From contig NZ_KB913037.1 of the NCBI RefSeq assembly GCF_000384295.1, positions 6,258,822-6,322,821 of the forward strand: DNA of 64,000 bases, in the 5' to 3' direction. Of the stretch, positions 24,522 through 33,743 are shown piece after piece (position 1 is the first letter of the stretch; every line of letters starts with the position of its first letter). The stretch is from Amycolatopsis balhimycina FH 1894. Its GTDB lineage: Bacteria > Actinomycetota > Actinomycetes > Mycobacteriales > Pseudonocardiaceae. Under the pieces are notes generated by a model. That model was not told where the DNA came from. It was given only the letters and a program-made list of their open reading frames with translations, and did not search any database. A program made the position numbers and the translations under genes.

Positions 24522-26036
24522 ATGACCGAGCCGAACGAGAATCCCGAGCAGCCCGGCGCGCACGAAGCCGACCGGCTGGGTCCGCGGCCGCTCGCGCGGC
24601 CGGCTGTCGATCCGGCGCAGGCCGTCGTGTTCGGCAGGCCGCACGGGGTCGACGGCGCATTCGACAAGCTCTACACCCCGCGGAAAGCCAACGGCGTCAA
24701 CCTCGCGCCGCCCGCGCCCGAGTCGCTCGCCGAGGCTTTCCGGCGGCCGCCGGGGGCCGAAGGTGTTCTCCTCGAACGGCCGCGGGAAGCCACCGGCGAT
24801 GCGCCGGACGCCGAACCGCCCCTGTGGACCGGGACCGGCGATCCGTGGCGTGATCCGGGGGCCGCCGCCGTCCTCGCCGGGCCCGCGATGCCCGCCGAGG
24901 ACGAGGAGAAACCCGCCAAGCGGCCACCCGGTGCCCTGCTCAGCCTGCCCGAGGTGCTGTTCGGCCGCCGCGTGCAGCCGAAGGCGCTCGGCCTGCTCGG
25001 TGTCGTCGCGTTGCTCATCGGTGCGGCCGGGGGATTCGTCGGCTGGTGGGTCGCCGACACCGGCGGCGAGCTCACCGGCTCCGCCACGATCTCCGAGGCC
25101 GAGGTGGGCAAGGAACGCCCGGCCGGGTCGGTCGCCGAAATCGCCAAGCGCGTCGCCCCCGCCGTCGTCTCGCTCGAGGTGTTCAAGCCCGGCGCCGACT
25201 CCGGTGAGCAGGGCTCCGGCGTGATGATCGACCCGCAGGGCTACATCCTCACCAACGAGCACGTCATCGCCTCCGCCGCCGCTGACCCGGGCGTCAAGAT
25301 CACGGCCGTCTTCATCGACGGCACCCGCACCGGGGCCAAGCTCGTCGGCGCCGACCAGAAGACCGACCTCGCCGTCGTGAAGGTCAACGTCACCAACCCG
25401 ACCGTGCTGCAGATCGGCAAGTCCGCGGACCTGCAGGTCGGCGACACCGTGATGGCGATCGGCTCGCCGCTGGCGCTGCAGAACTCGGTGACCGCCGGGA
25501 TCGTCAGCGCGCTGAACCGGCCGATCACCGCGGGCGGCGACAACGGCGCCCCGCCGGTCACCTACGAGGCCATCCAGACCGACGCCGCCATCAACCACGG
25601 CAACTCGGGCGGCGCGCTCGTCGACTCCACCGGCGCGCTGGTCGGCATCAACTCGTCGATCCGCTCGGCCGGCGCGGACGGCGGCAGCATCGGCATCGGC
25701 TTCGCCATCCCGAGCGACTACGCGATCAAGATCGCGAAGGCGCTGATCAAGGACGGCAAGGTCCAGCACGCCGACATCGGCATCAACGCTTCCTCGACGG
25801 TCGCCGGCTCGGCCACGATGGGCGCGCAGGTGAAGAACGTCGCGCCCGGCGGCCCGGCCGCGAACGCGGGCATCAAGGAAGGCGACGTGATCACGAAGAT
25901 CGGGAACCGGCTCGTCCGCGACTCCGCGGAACTGACGGTCGCGGTCCGCGCGCACGACGTCGGCGAAGTGGTCCCCGTGTCGCTGGCGCGCGACGGCGCG
26001 AGCTTCGTCGTGGACGTAACCCTGGCTTCCGACTGA
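24522..26036 (+). CDS. htrA: HtrA-like membrane-anchored serine protease
   Basis: Envelope protein quality-control protease. An approximately 155-residue acidic, Pro-rich cytosolic region is followed by a transmembrane helix (about residues 157-178), a trypsin-like domain with triad H247 (TNEHVI), D282 (KTDLAVV) and S362 (GNSGG), and a C-terminal PDZ domain (about 405-500). I use the second of two adjacent ATGs because GGGG lies 4 nt upstream of it; the open frame continues upstream without support. Synteny and family knowledge put it in the SigE regulon. Confidence 0.92.
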   Translation: MTEPNENPEQPGAHEADRLGPRPLARPAVDPAQAVVFGRPHGVDGAFDKLYTPRKANGVNLAPPAPESLAEAFRRPPGAEGVLLERPREATGDAPDAEPPLWTGTGDPWRDPGAAAVLAGPAMPAEDEEKPAKRPPGALLSLPEVLFGRRVQPKALGLLGVVALLIGAAGGFVGWWVADTGGELTGSATISEAEVGKERPAGSVAEIAKRVAPAVVSLEVFKPGADSGEQGSGVMIDPQGYILTNEHVIASAAADPGVKITAVFIDGTRTGAKLVGADQKTDLAVVKVNVTNPTVLQIGKSADLQVGDTVMAIGSPLALQNSVTAGIVSALNRPITAGGDNGAPPVTYEAIQTDAAINHGNSGGALVDSTGALVGINSSIRSAGADGGSIGIGFAIPSDYAIKIAKALIKDGKVQHADIGINASSTVAGSATMGAQVKNVAPGGPAANAGIKEGDVITKIGNRLVRDSAELTVAVRAHDVGEVVPVSLARDGASFVVDVTLASD

Positions 26037-26113
26037 GTTCCCGTGTTCGGCCTGCCGGAGCGCGGCGGGTGGCGGGTACCCTGGGCGGGTAGGTTCCGAG
26101 TGGAGGTAGACGG

Positions 26114-26536
26114 GTGTTCGACAGTGTCGGATGGGGGGAAATCCTCGTCCTCATCATCGCCGGTCTCTTCATCCTCGGCCCGGAACGGCTTCCCGAAGCG
26201 GCGTCCTGGCTCGCGAAGAGCGTGAAGAAGGTCCGCGACTTCGCGACCGGCGCCAAAGAGCAGCTCCGCGAGGAGATGGGCCCGGAGTTCGACCAGCTGC
26301 GCAAGCCGCTGGAAGACCTGCGCGGGCTGCGCAACTTCGACCCGAAACGGGTCGTGACGCAGCACCTCTTCGACGGCGACGCCGACCCGCTCGGCCTGAA
26401 GGGCATCACGAACGGCGGCAGCACGGCGACGAACGGGACCAACGGCTCGAACGGCTACCTGGCAGGCCAGACGCAGTCCCAGCCCGAGCCGCTCAAGCCG
26501 GGCGAGCGCCCGCCGATCGACCCGGACGCCACCTAG
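26114..26536 (+). CDS. tatB: Sec-independent translocase subunit TatB
   Basis: Twin-arginine export component that works with TatC in substrate recognition. The 140-aa protein starts [20 protein letters not shown] (membrane helix) then [10 protein letters not shown], the TatA/B hinge, followed by an amphipathic helix and a Gly/Thr/Asn-rich tail. GTG start behind GGAGGT. It directly follows htrA as in mycobacteria. Confidence 0.92.
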   Translation: MFDSVGWGEILVLIIAGLFILGPERLPEAASWLAKSVKKVRDFATGAKEQLREEMGPEFDQLRKPLEDLRGLRNFDPKRVVTQHLFDGDADPLGLKGITNGGSTATNGTNGSNGYLAGQTQSQPEPLKPGERPPIDPDAT

Positions 26537-26551
26537 TCCGGTCCGGTTGCG

Positions 26552-26620
26552 GCTCGCCAGAGGTCTTGAATGACTCATTCAGGACCTCCGAAGACCTGAA
26601 TGAGTCATTCAAGACACCGC
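26552..26620. repeat. Family C dual palindrome, copy 3 (reverse orientation)
   Basis: Reverse complement closely matches 21841-21909, including the GGCTCGCCAG flank and the CACCGCGG end. It contains CTTGAATGACTCATTCAGG and CTGAATGAGTCATTCAAG. It fills the gap between tatB and the convergent mrp gene, so it can serve both as a transcription end. Confidence 0.8.
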
Positions 26621-26643
26621 GGCAGCTGCCGCGCGGCCGGCCC

Positions 26644-27798
26644 TCAGCGGCCCGCGGGCGTCACGTTCAGCATCATCCCGGCCAGCCCGCGCGCTCGGAC
26701 CGAAAGCTTCTTCGCCGCTTCCAGCAGCACCACCGAAGCCGGCGCCTCCGGGTCGGAAAGCACGATCGGTGTGCCCGCGTCGCCCTGGGCGACGACCCTC
26801 GGGTCCATCGGCACCTGGCCGAGCAGGGGGACCTCGGAGCCGATCGACTTCGTCAGCGAATCAGCCACCGTCTGGCCGCCGCCGGCGCCGAACAGCTCCA
26901 GGCGGGAACCGTCGGGCTGCTCCAGCCATGACATGTTCTCGATGACGCCGGCCACTCGCTGACGCGTCTGCAGCGCGATCGCGCCCGCCCGCTCCGCGAC
27001 CTCGGCCGCCGCCTGCTGGGGGGTTGTCACCACCAGGATCTCCGCGTTCGGGATCAGCTGGGCCACCGAGATCGCGATGTCGCCCGTGCCCGGGGGGAGG
27101 TCCAGCAGGAGGATGTCCAGGTCGCCCCAGAACACGTCCGCCAGGAACTGCTGCAACGCCCGGTGCAGCATCGGGCCGCGCCACACCACCGGCGTGTTGC
27201 CCGGGGTGAACATGCCGATCGAGATCACCTTCACGCCGTGCGCCTGCGGCGGCATGATCATCGTGTCGACCTTGGTCGGCTTCTCGCGCGCGCCCAGCAT
27301 GCGGGGGATCGAGTGGCCGTAGATGTCCGCGTCCACGACACCCACCGAGAGGCCGCGCGCGGCCATCGCCGCCGCCAGGTTGACCGTCACCGATGACTTG
27401 CCCACGCCGCCCTTGCCCGACGCCACGCAGTACACCCGCGTCATCGAGCTCGGCTGCGCGAACGGGATCACCGGCTCCGCCGCGTCGCCGCGCAGGGACT
27501 TCCGCAGCTCCGTGCGCTGCTCGTCGCTCATCACGTCCAGCTCGACCCGGACGTTCGAAACACCCGGGAGCTTCGAGACGGCGGCCTGCGTGTCGGCCGT
27601 CAGCGTCGCTTTCAGGGGGCAGCCCGCCACCGTCAGGTAGATCCCGACCGTGACCACGCCATCGTCACCGACGACCACGTCCTTGACCATCCCCAGGTCC
27701 GTGATGGGTTTCCGGATCTCGGGGTCTTGCACGCTCTTCAGCGCGCTGCGGACGTCGTCGACGCTGGGGAGCTGCTGGGTGCTGGTCACCCCGTCCAT
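26644..27798 (-). CDS. mrp: Mrp/ApbC family Fe-S cluster carrier ATPase
   Basis: P-loop ATPase that binds and delivers iron-sulfur clusters. The N-terminal MIP18/DUF59 domain (about residues 10-85) is followed by the deviant Walker A CVASGKGGVGKSS and LLDLPPGTGD. The usual CxxC cluster motif is not visible near the C-terminus, which occurs in actinobacterial Mrp proteins. It is the last gene of an operon after the MgtE-like and DUF1003 genes; only one base separates it from the latter. Confidence 0.9.
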   Translation of the reverse strand: MDGVTSTQQLPSVDDVRSALKSVQDPEIRKPITDLGMVKDVVVGDDGVVTVGIYLTVAGCPLKATLTADTQAAVSKLPGVSNVRVELDVMSDEQRTELRKSLRGDAAEPVIPFAQPSSMTRVYCVASGKGGVGKSSVTVNLAAAMAARGLSVGVVDADIYGHSIPRMLGAREKPTKVDTMIMPPQAHGVKVISIGMFTPGNTPVVWRGPMLHRALQQFLADVFWGDLDILLLDLPPGTGDIAISVAQLIPNAEILVVTTPQQAAAEVAERAGAIALQTRQRVAGVIENMSWLEQPDGSRLELFGAGGGQTVADSLTKSIGSEVPLLGQVPMDPRVVAQGDAGTPIVLSDPEAPASVVLLEAAKKLSVRARGLAGMMLNVTPAGR

Positions 27799-27799
27799 G

Positions 27800-28300
27800 T
27801 TACGAGCCGGTAGGAGTGCGGGACTTCCTGGGCTGGATGGACAGGTCCTCGCGGAGCCGGTCCAGCTCGCTGCGGAGGTAGTCGCGCGTCGCCACCTCGC
27901 CGATCGCCAGCCGCAGCGCCGCCAGCTCCCGGGCCAGGTACTCCGTGTCGGCCTTCGTCTGCGCCGCGCGGTTGCGATCCTCGTCCAGAGAAACGCGGTC
28001 GCGGTCGTCCTGGCGGTTCTGCGCGAGCAGGATCAGCGGTGCCGCGTACGCCGCCTGCGTCGAAAACGCCAGGTTGAGCAGGATGAACGGGTACGGGTCC
28101 CATTGCAGCGACACCGCCGTGATGTTCAGCACGACCCAGACGAGCACGAGCATCGTCTGCCAGAACAGGTACTTCCCGGTGCCGAGGAACCGGGCCAGCC
28201 GCTCGGACAGCCGGCCGAAGGTGTCGGGGTCGATGTTCAGCCTGAACCGGTTCTGGCCGCGGGGCTGGTCGAGCCGCCGTCCCGAAGTCAGCTCAGGCAC
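27800..28300 (-). CDS. DUF1003 membrane protein
   Basis: A 166-aa protein with two transmembrane helices (FWQTMLVLVWVVLNI and PFILLNLAFSTQAAYAAPLIL, about residues 45-90) and a charged C-terminal coiled coil. This is the layout of the DUF1003 family, in which LLNLAFS-type and QNRQ segments are typical. GTG start overlaps the upstream MgtE-like gene by 8 bp. Function unknown; its pairing with an MgtE-N/CBS protein suggests a link to divalent cations. Confidence 0.85.
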   Translation of the reverse strand: MPELTSGRRLDQPRGQNRFRLNIDPDTFGRLSERLARFLGTGKYLFWQTMLVLVWVVLNITAVSLQWDPYPFILLNLAFSTQAAYAAPLILLAQNRQDDRDRVSLDEDRNRAAQTKADTEYLARELAALRLAIGEVATRDYLRSELDRLREDLSIQPRKSRTPTGS

Positions 28301-29570
28301 GGTCTTCCTCCAAGGTGTCGTGCAGACCGGTCTCGCGCCAGTCCTCGGGCAGCAGGTGGTCGAGGACGTCGTCGACGGTCACCGCGCCGATCAGGTGGTC
28401 CTCGGCGTCGATGACCGGTCCGCAGGTCAGGTTGTAAGCCGCGAAGTACCGCGTGACCTCGGCGAGCGAGGCGCCCGGTTTCAGCGGCGGGAGCCCGGTG
28501 TCCACGGCGCTCGCCACCAGCTCCGCCGGCGGCTCCCGCAGGAGCCGCTGGAAGTGGACGACGCCGACGTAGCGGCCGGTCGGCGTCGCGGTCGGCGGGC
28601 GGCAGACGAACACCATGCTGGCCAGCGCCGGCGGCAGCTCGGCGTTGCGGATGTGGGCCAGTGCTTCGGCGATCGTCGTGTCCGGGGTCAGCACCACCGG
28701 CTCCGGCGTCATCAGGCCGCCCGCGGTGTCGGACGAGTACTCCAGCAGCCGCCTGACCGGCGCGGACTCCTCCGGCTCCATCAGCTCCAGCAGCCGGCTC
28801 TGGTCGGCCGGCGCGAGCTCGGCCAGCAGGTCGGCCGCGTCGTCGGGGTTCATCGCCTCCAGGACGTCGGCCGCGCGCTCCTCGGCCAGGTAGGCCAGCA
28901 GCTCCTTCTGGTCGTCGTCCGGCAGTTCCTCGATGACGTCGGCGAGGCGCTCGTCGTCCATCGCGTCGGCGACCTCGTGCCGCCGCTTGAGCGGCAGGTC
29001 GCGCACGGTCGCGGCGATGTCGGCCGGGCGCATCGTGTCGAACAGCATCAGCAGCTGCCCGGCGCCCTGGGGCTGGCCGGTGAGGTCGGTGAGCCCCAGC
29101 CCGGCCACCTCCGGCCACGGCAGCACCTGCATCGCCGACCGGCGGCGGCCCAGGCCCCCGCGCCGCTCCCGGATGGCGAGCTTGGCCAGGACCCAGTCCC
29201 GGGTGCGGGTCGGCTCCATCCCGGCGTCGACGACGGTGACCCGCGTGTCCGAGCCGGCCAGCGTGGCGTGCGCGTCGAGCAGCTGGCCGAGCACCAGGAC
29301 CTCGTTGGGCCGCTGGGTGAACTGGCGCATGTTGACCGAGCCGGTGGCGAGCGTCACGGCGGTCGGTTCGATCGAGGTGACCCGAAGCATGGGGACGAAG
29401 ACGCGCCGCCGCGTGGTCAGCTCGACGACCAGGCCGAGGATCCGCGGCGGCTGCGCGTCCAGCCGCAGCCCGGCGACCAGGTCGCGGACGCGGCCGATCG
29501 ACTCGCCGTCGGGGCCGAATACCGGCAACCCGGACAGCTGAGCTGCGAAAACCCTGGTGACCCCGGCCAT
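28293..29570 (-). CDS. MgtE N-domain and CBS-domain protein without a channel
   Basis: A 425-aa soluble protein resembling the cytosolic half of MgtE magnesium channels (Rv1232c-like). A PRC-barrel-like start (LPVFGPDGESIGRVRDLVAG) is followed by the helical MgtE-N superhelix (about 170-285, repeated DDERLADVIEEL, AEERAADVLEAM, NPDDAADLLAEL). A CBS pair ends the protein (about 290-415; GGLMTPEPV, GAVTVDDVLDHLLP). No transmembrane helices, so it cannot transport alone; probably a Mg2+ or nucleotide sensor working with the DUF1003 protein. Confidence 0.85.
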   Translation of the reverse strand: MAGVTRVFAAQLSGLPVFGPDGESIGRVRDLVAGLRLDAQPPRILGLVVELTTRRRVFVPMLRVTSIEPTAVTLATGSVNMRQFTQRPNEVLVLGQLLDAHATLAGSDTRVTVVDAGMEPTRTRDWVLAKLAIRERRGGLGRRRSAMQVLPWPEVAGLGLTDLTGQPQGAGQLLMLFDTMRPADIAATVRDLPLKRRHEVADAMDDERLADVIEELPDDDQKELLAYLAEERAADVLEAMNPDDAADLLAELAPADQSRLLELMEPEESAPVRRLLEYSSDTAGGLMTPEPVVLTPDTTIAEALAHIRNAELPPALASMVFVCRPPTATPTGRYVGVVHFQRLLREPPAELVASAVDTGLPPLKPGASLAEVTRYFAAYNLTCGPVIDAEDHLIGAVTVDDVLDHLLPEDWRETGLHDTLEEDRA

Positions 29571-29580
29571 GCCGCTGACA

Positions 29581-30489
29581 CTATCGGCTGGCCGCCCAGA
29601 CAGCGATTTCCGGCACTGTGACGTAGGCCGGGTCGTCGCTGTCTTCTCCTGTCTCCTCGTACTCCTCGAGCATCCAGATCCAGTTCTGCACCGCCCGCAC
29701 GAGCGTCCAGGCCCGCGCCTTCGCGGCGTCGAGGCCCTGCGACGCGACGATCAGCGCCATCCGTTCGTCCAGTGTGGACTCGGTGAAGCGGTTCCAGAAC
29801 AACGGGATGACGCCCCACTCGAGATCGCCGGACAGCGGTTTCGGGTCGATCACCAGCCACGGCTCCCGCGTGCCGCCCAAGACGTTCTCGAAGTGCAGGT
29901 CCTCGTTGACCAGCTCCGCGCCCGCCGACGGTCCCAGTTCGCGGCAGATCGCCACGGCGTCGTCGACGTGCCGCCGGTCGAACGGTTCGCCGAGCTCGGC
30001 CCAGCGCCGAGGGAGCTCTTCGATCAACCGCGCCGCTTCGGCGCGCAGGTTCCGGGTCAACGCCGGCGGCGCGGGGACGGCCAAGCGCCGCGCCAGGTCG
30101 CCGATGAGCGGGATCGCCGAGCTCAGCGGGAGGTCGTCCAGGGTGCGCCCGGCGTCGAGCCGTTCGAGCAGCAGGACGCCGTCGTCCGGCGCGGACTCCA
30201 GCAGCAGCACCGCACCCTGACCGGCCCATGTGGACAGTGCGAGCGGCTCGTCGGCGGACTCTTCGTCGCGCCGGCCCAGTTTCAGCACCACCGGTGTGCC
30301 GTCGGCCCGGCGCGCGGGCTGCGCGACGCCGACGTAGCCGTGCATCGCCTCGCCCTCGAACGTCAGGCCCCACTCCCGGGCGTATTCCGCGGCGAGGCCC
30401 GGCAGGGCCGCGAGCCACGGGACCGCCTCCGCGCCGAGCACCCGCGGTGCGCGGGCGGCGAACAGCGGGGGCACGCGGAGATCGTTCAC
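29581..30489 (-). CDS. Aminoglycoside/hydroxyurea kinase family protein (APH(6)/Hur type)
   Basis: A 302-aa phosphotransferase-fold protein of the streptomycin 6-kinase/hydroxyurea resistance type. It has an N-lobe with PVVLKLG (ATP-binding Lys), then ELVNEDLHFENVL (catalytic loop, with Asn-Glu-Asp-Leu-His in place of HGDLH) and WLVIDPKPLSGDLEW (metal Asp). I chose the GTG at 30489, preceded by GGGGTG; a longer frame starts at 30558. The substrate could be an aminoglycoside or a housekeeping metabolite. No antibiotic gene cluster is nearby. Confidence 0.75.
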   Translation of the reverse strand: MNDLRVPPLFAARAPRVLGAEAVPWLAALPGLAAEYAREWGLTFEGEAMHGYVGVAQPARRADGTPVVLKLGRRDEESADEPLALSTWAGQGAVLLLESAPDDGVLLLERLDAGRTLDDLPLSSAIPLIGDLARRLAVPAPPALTRNLRAEAARLIEELPRRWAELGEPFDRRHVDDAVAICRELGPSAGAELVNEDLHFENVLGGTREPWLVIDPKPLSGDLEWGVIPLFWNRFTESTLDERMALIVASQGLDAAKARAWTLVRAVQNWIWMLEEYEETGEDSDDPAYVTVPEIAVWAASR

Positions 30490-30584
30490 CACCCCATCGT
30501 GGCCGCTGTGTCCAGTGCGTTTCGTCGGGGTCCGCACGGGCGTACGCTGGGATTTCACGGGATAACGAAACCCCGGGAGCAGTC

Positions 30585-31475
30585 ATGGTGGTGGAGATTC
30601 TCAGCGCCGTCGTCGTCGCGGGTGGAGCCTGGCTCGCGGCCAGTGTGCGCGTGGTCAAGCAGTACGAACGCGGTCTGGTCTACCGGTTCGGCCGGGTGCG
30701 CTCGCGGATCGCGGAACCCGGCCTGATGGTGCTGATGCCGTTCGCGGACCGGCTGCAGAAGGTCAACATGCAGATCGTGACCATGCCGGTGCCCGCCCAG
30801 GACGGCATCACCCGCGACAACGTCACGGTCCGGGTCGACGCGGTCGTCTACTTCAAGGTCATCGACCCGGTCGTCGCGGCGGTCAACGTGCAGGACTACC
30901 GGTCGGCCGTCGGCCAGGTCGCGCAGACGTCGCTGCGCTCGATCATCGGCAAGAGCGAGCTCGACGACCTGCTCTCCAACCGCGAGCGCCTCAACGAGGG
31001 CCTGGAGCTGATGATCGACAGCCCGGCACTGGACTGGGGCATCCACATCGACCGCGTCGAGATCAAGGACGTCGCGCTGCCGGAGGCGATGAAGCGCTCG
31101 ATGTCACGGCAGGCCGAGGCGGAGCGGGAACGGCGCGCGCGCGTCATCTCCGCCGACGGTGAGCTGCAGGCGTCGTACAAGCTCTCGCAGGCCGCCGCGC
31201 AGATGGCCGACACCCCGGCGGCGTTGCAGCTGCGGCTGCTGGAGACGGTCGTGCAGGTGTCGTCGGAGAAGAACTCGACGCTGGTGCTGCCGTTCCCGGT
31301 GGAGCTGCTGCGATTCCTGGACGCGCAGACGCCGAAGCCCGCGGCGGCGGCCGCTCCCGAAGCGCCCGCTGCCAAGCCGGAACCCGAAGCCGTGGAGGCG
31401 AAGCCGGAGGCGAACGGCCATGCGGCGCCGGCGCCGCGCAGCCCCGGCGACGCGGTGCTGCCGGCGGCGGACTAG
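30585..31475 (+). CDS. SPFH/Band 7 (slipin-like) membrane protein
   Basis: A 296-aa stomatin/slipin-like scaffold. One N-terminal membrane helix is followed by VKQYERGLVYRFGRVRSRIAEPGLMVLMPFADRL and the Band 7 domain (TMPVPAQDGITRDNVTVRVDAVVYFKV). A helical region with MSRQAEAERERRARVISADGE and an Ala/Pro/Glu-rich tail end it. The ATG follows GGGAG by 5 nt. It usually organises membrane microdomains, often with an NfeD partner, but none is adjacent. It overlaps the convergent DUF4190 gene by 4 bp. Confidence 0.88.
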   Translation: MVVEILSAVVVAGGAWLAASVRVVKQYERGLVYRFGRVRSRIAEPGLMVLMPFADRLQKVNMQIVTMPVPAQDGITRDNVTVRVDAVVYFKVIDPVVAAVNVQDYRSAVGQVAQTSLRSIIGKSELDDLLSNRERLNEGLELMIDSPALDWGIHIDRVEIKDVALPEAMKRSMSRQAEAERERRARVISADGELQASYKLSQAAAQMADTPAALQLRLLETVVQVSSEKNSTLVLPFPVELLRFLDAQTPKPAAAAAPEAPAAKPEPEAVEAKPEANGHAAPAPRSPGDAVLPAAD

Positions 31476-32182
31476 TTCAGGTAGCCGTTGGCGCCGAGGA
31501 TGATCAGGGTGGTGAAGAAGCCGATCCACAGCGCGATGACGACGTAGCCGACGATCACGGCGGCCGTGGCCAGCCCGCGGCCGCCCGCTTCGCCGCGGTT
31601 GGTCTTGCTCAGCGCGATGTGGCCCATGATCAGCCCGGCGAGCGCGGTGACGCCGGAGCAGAAGCCGAGGATCGAGCAGACCAGGGCGCCGATCGCGAGC
31701 GCGTTGTCCTGCCCGCGCGGCGAAGCCGGGTACGGCTGCCCGTACGGCGCCGGCGGGACGTACGGCTGTCCGTACGCGGGCGGGTAGGGCTGCTGGTAGG
31801 TCGGCTGCGGGAACGACGGCTGGTACATCGGCTGCGGTTGGCCCGGGGCGGCGTACGGCGTGCCCGGGATGTGCGCCGCGGGCGTCTCGAACGCGCCGGG
31901 CGGCAGGTGGCCGGGCTGTTCGGGGGCGGCCGGGTAGTCCCGGGCGGCCGTGGTGCCGTCGACGGCCGGGCCCGGCGCCGGCATGTCGGACGCCGTCGTC
32001 TCGGACCCCGCCGTGGCGGACACGGTCGTGTCGGACCCCGTCGGATCGGACACGGTCGGATCGGGCGCCGGTGGGTCGTAGTTCTCCGGCGCGTAGGTCG
32101 CCGGGTCGGCGGTCGGCGGCGGGTCGTACGCCGCGGCCGGGTCGGCGGCCGGACGGTCCTTGTCCCCGGACGGGTCGGTCAT
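31472..32182 (-). CDS. DUF4190 domain membrane protein
   Basis: A 236-aa protein with a long disordered, Pro/Tyr/Thr-rich cytosolic N-terminus (about residues 1-160, repeats such as QPYPPAYGQPY) and two C-terminal helices (ALAIGALVCSILGFCSGVTALAGLIMGHIAL and AAVIVGYVVIALWIGFF). The G-IALS-T motif between them is typical of DUF4190. Start ATG at 32182 lies 7 nt after GAGGGG. Function unknown; it sits where Rv1233c lies in M. tuberculosis, as I recall. Confidence 0.8.
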   Translation of the reverse strand: MTDPSGDKDRPAADPAAAYDPPPTADPATYAPENYDPPAPDPTVSDPTGSDTTVSATAGSETTASDMPAPGPAVDGTTAARDYPAAPEQPGHLPPGAFETPAAHIPGTPYAAPGQPQPMYQPSFPQPTYQQPYPPAYGQPYVPPAPYGQPYPASPRGQDNALAIGALVCSILGFCSGVTALAGLIMGHIALSKTNRGEAGGRGLATAAVIVGYVVIALWIGFFTTLIILGANGYLN

Positions 32183-32367
32183 GACGGGTCCCCTCGATGC
32201 GTGCTGGGCTCCCACGTTAGCCGCCCACCCGCGGCCGCCGGCGGGAGATCCGCCGACCGTGGCCGCCGGGAGCGTGAGCGTCCTCATAGCAGGGTTGCGG
32301 CTTTCGGGTCATACTCACCGGTAACCCAGCGCCGGGAGCGGCGTCGTACTCCGGAAAGGGAGCCGTG

Positions 32368-33564
32368 ATGGCCCGTCTCGCCCAGACCGCCGGCCTGTCC
32401 GACGTGCAGTCGGAGATCCTCGCGACCGTCCGCCAGTTCGTGGACAAGGAGGTCATCCCGCACGCGCAGGAGCTCGAGCACGCCGACACCTACCCCGCCG
32501 ACATCGTCGAGGGCATGAAGGAGATGGGCCTGTTCGGGATCACCATCCCGGAGGAGTACGGCGGGCTCGGCGAGTCGCTGCTCACCTACGCGCTGGTCGT
32601 CGAGGAGATCGCGCGGGGCTGGATGAGCGTGTCCGGCGTGATCAACACGCACTTCATCGTGGCGCACATGATCTCCCGCCACGGCACGGAAGCGCAGAAA
32701 CAGCACTTCTTGCCGCGGATGGCGACGGGCGAAGTCCGCGGCTCCTTCTCGATGTCGGAGCCCGACCTCGGCTCGGACGTCGCCGCGATCAAGACGAAGG
32801 CGAAGAGGACCGACGACGGTTACGTCATCGACGGCTCGAAGATGTGGCTGACCAACGGCGGCTCGTCCAACCTGATCGCGCTGCTCGTCAAGACCGACGA
32901 AGGCGCGGAGAAGCCGCACCAGAACCTGACGACGTTCCTCGTCGAGAAGCCGGAGGGCTTCGGCGAGGTGGCGCCCGGGCTGACCATCCCCGGCAAGATC
33001 GACAAGATGGGCTACAAGGGCGTCGACACGACCGAAGCGGTCTTCGACGGTTACAAGATCGGCGCCGACATGGTCCTCGGCGAGGCCCCGGGTCGCGGGT
33101 TCGCGTACATGATGGACGGTGTCGAGGTCGGCCGCGTGAACGTCGCGGCGCGGGCGTGCGGCATCGCGATCCGGGCGTTCGAGCTCGCGGTGGAGTACGC
33201 CCAGCAGCGCAAGACGTTCGGCAAGGCGATCGCCGAGCACCAGGCCGTGGCGTTCAAGCTGGCGGAGATGGCGACCAAGGTCGAGGCGGCCCACCTGATG
33301 ATGGTGAACGCGGCCCGGCTCAAGGACTCCGGCGCGCGCAACGACGTCGAGGCCGGGATGGCGAAGCTCATCGCGTCCGAGTACTGCGCGGAGGTCACGC
33401 AGGATTCCTTCCGCATCCACGGCGGCTACGGGTACTCCAAGGAGTACGAGATCGAGCGGCTCATGCGCGAGGCGCCGTTCCTGCTGATCGGCGAGGGCAC
33501 CAGCGAGATCCAGAAGACCATCATCAGCCGCGGTCTGCTGCGGGAGTACAAGTCCCGCTCCTGA
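32368..33564 (+). CDS. Acyl-CoA dehydrogenase
   Basis: FAD-dependent acyl-CoA dehydrogenase of beta-oxidation or short-chain catabolism, 398 aa. Signatures: FSMSEPDLGSDVAAI (ACADS_1), RRTFGK-like QQRKTFGKAIAEHQAVAFKLAEM, and IHGGYGYSKEYEIERLMREA with Glu in the catalytic-base region. GEGTSEIQKTIISRGLL is at the C-terminus. The ATG at 32368 lies 5 nt after AAGGGAG; a GTG at 32365 is less well placed. Monocistronic, ended by a family B palindrome. Confidence 0.92.
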   Translation: MARLAQTAGLSDVQSEILATVRQFVDKEVIPHAQELEHADTYPADIVEGMKEMGLFGITIPEEYGGLGESLLTYALVVEEIARGWMSVSGVINTHFIVAHMISRHGTEAQKQHFLPRMATGEVRGSFSMSEPDLGSDVAAIKTKAKRTDDGYVIDGSKMWLTNGGSSNLIALLVKTDEGAEKPHQNLTTFLVEKPEGFGEVAPGLTIPGKIDKMGYKGVDTTEAVFDGYKIGADMVLGEAPGRGFAYMMDGVEVGRVNVAARACGIAIRAFELAVEYAQQRKTFGKAIAEHQAVAFKLAEMATKVEAAHLMMVNAARLKDSGARNDVEAGMAKLIASEYCAEVTQDSFRIHGGYGYSKEYEIERLMREAPFLLIGEGTSEIQKTIISRGLLREYKSRS

Positions 33565-33573
33565 CCCGGTGCA

Positions 33574-33630
33574 AGTTCGTGAAGGCCACCTTGCCGAACT
33601 ACAAGTTCCTCAAGGTGGCCTTCACGAACT
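33574..33630. repeat. Family B palindrome, degenerate copy (probable terminator)
   Basis: AGTTCGTGAAGGCCACCTT (33574-33592) pairs perfectly with AAGGTGGCCTTCACGAACT (33612-33630); the inner part has mismatches. It starts 9 bp after the acyl-CoA dehydrogenase stop. The perfect version is at 59857-59905. Confidence 0.8.
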
Positions 33631-33743
33631 TCGGGAGAATGTCGCTCTGTCGACAAAACGCGCCGGGCCTTTCGGGGTAAGCGGCTCGCACGGCCGGTGT
33701 GTTCTTGACAAGATGGACGCCCAGGACCACGAGTGCGCAGGTG

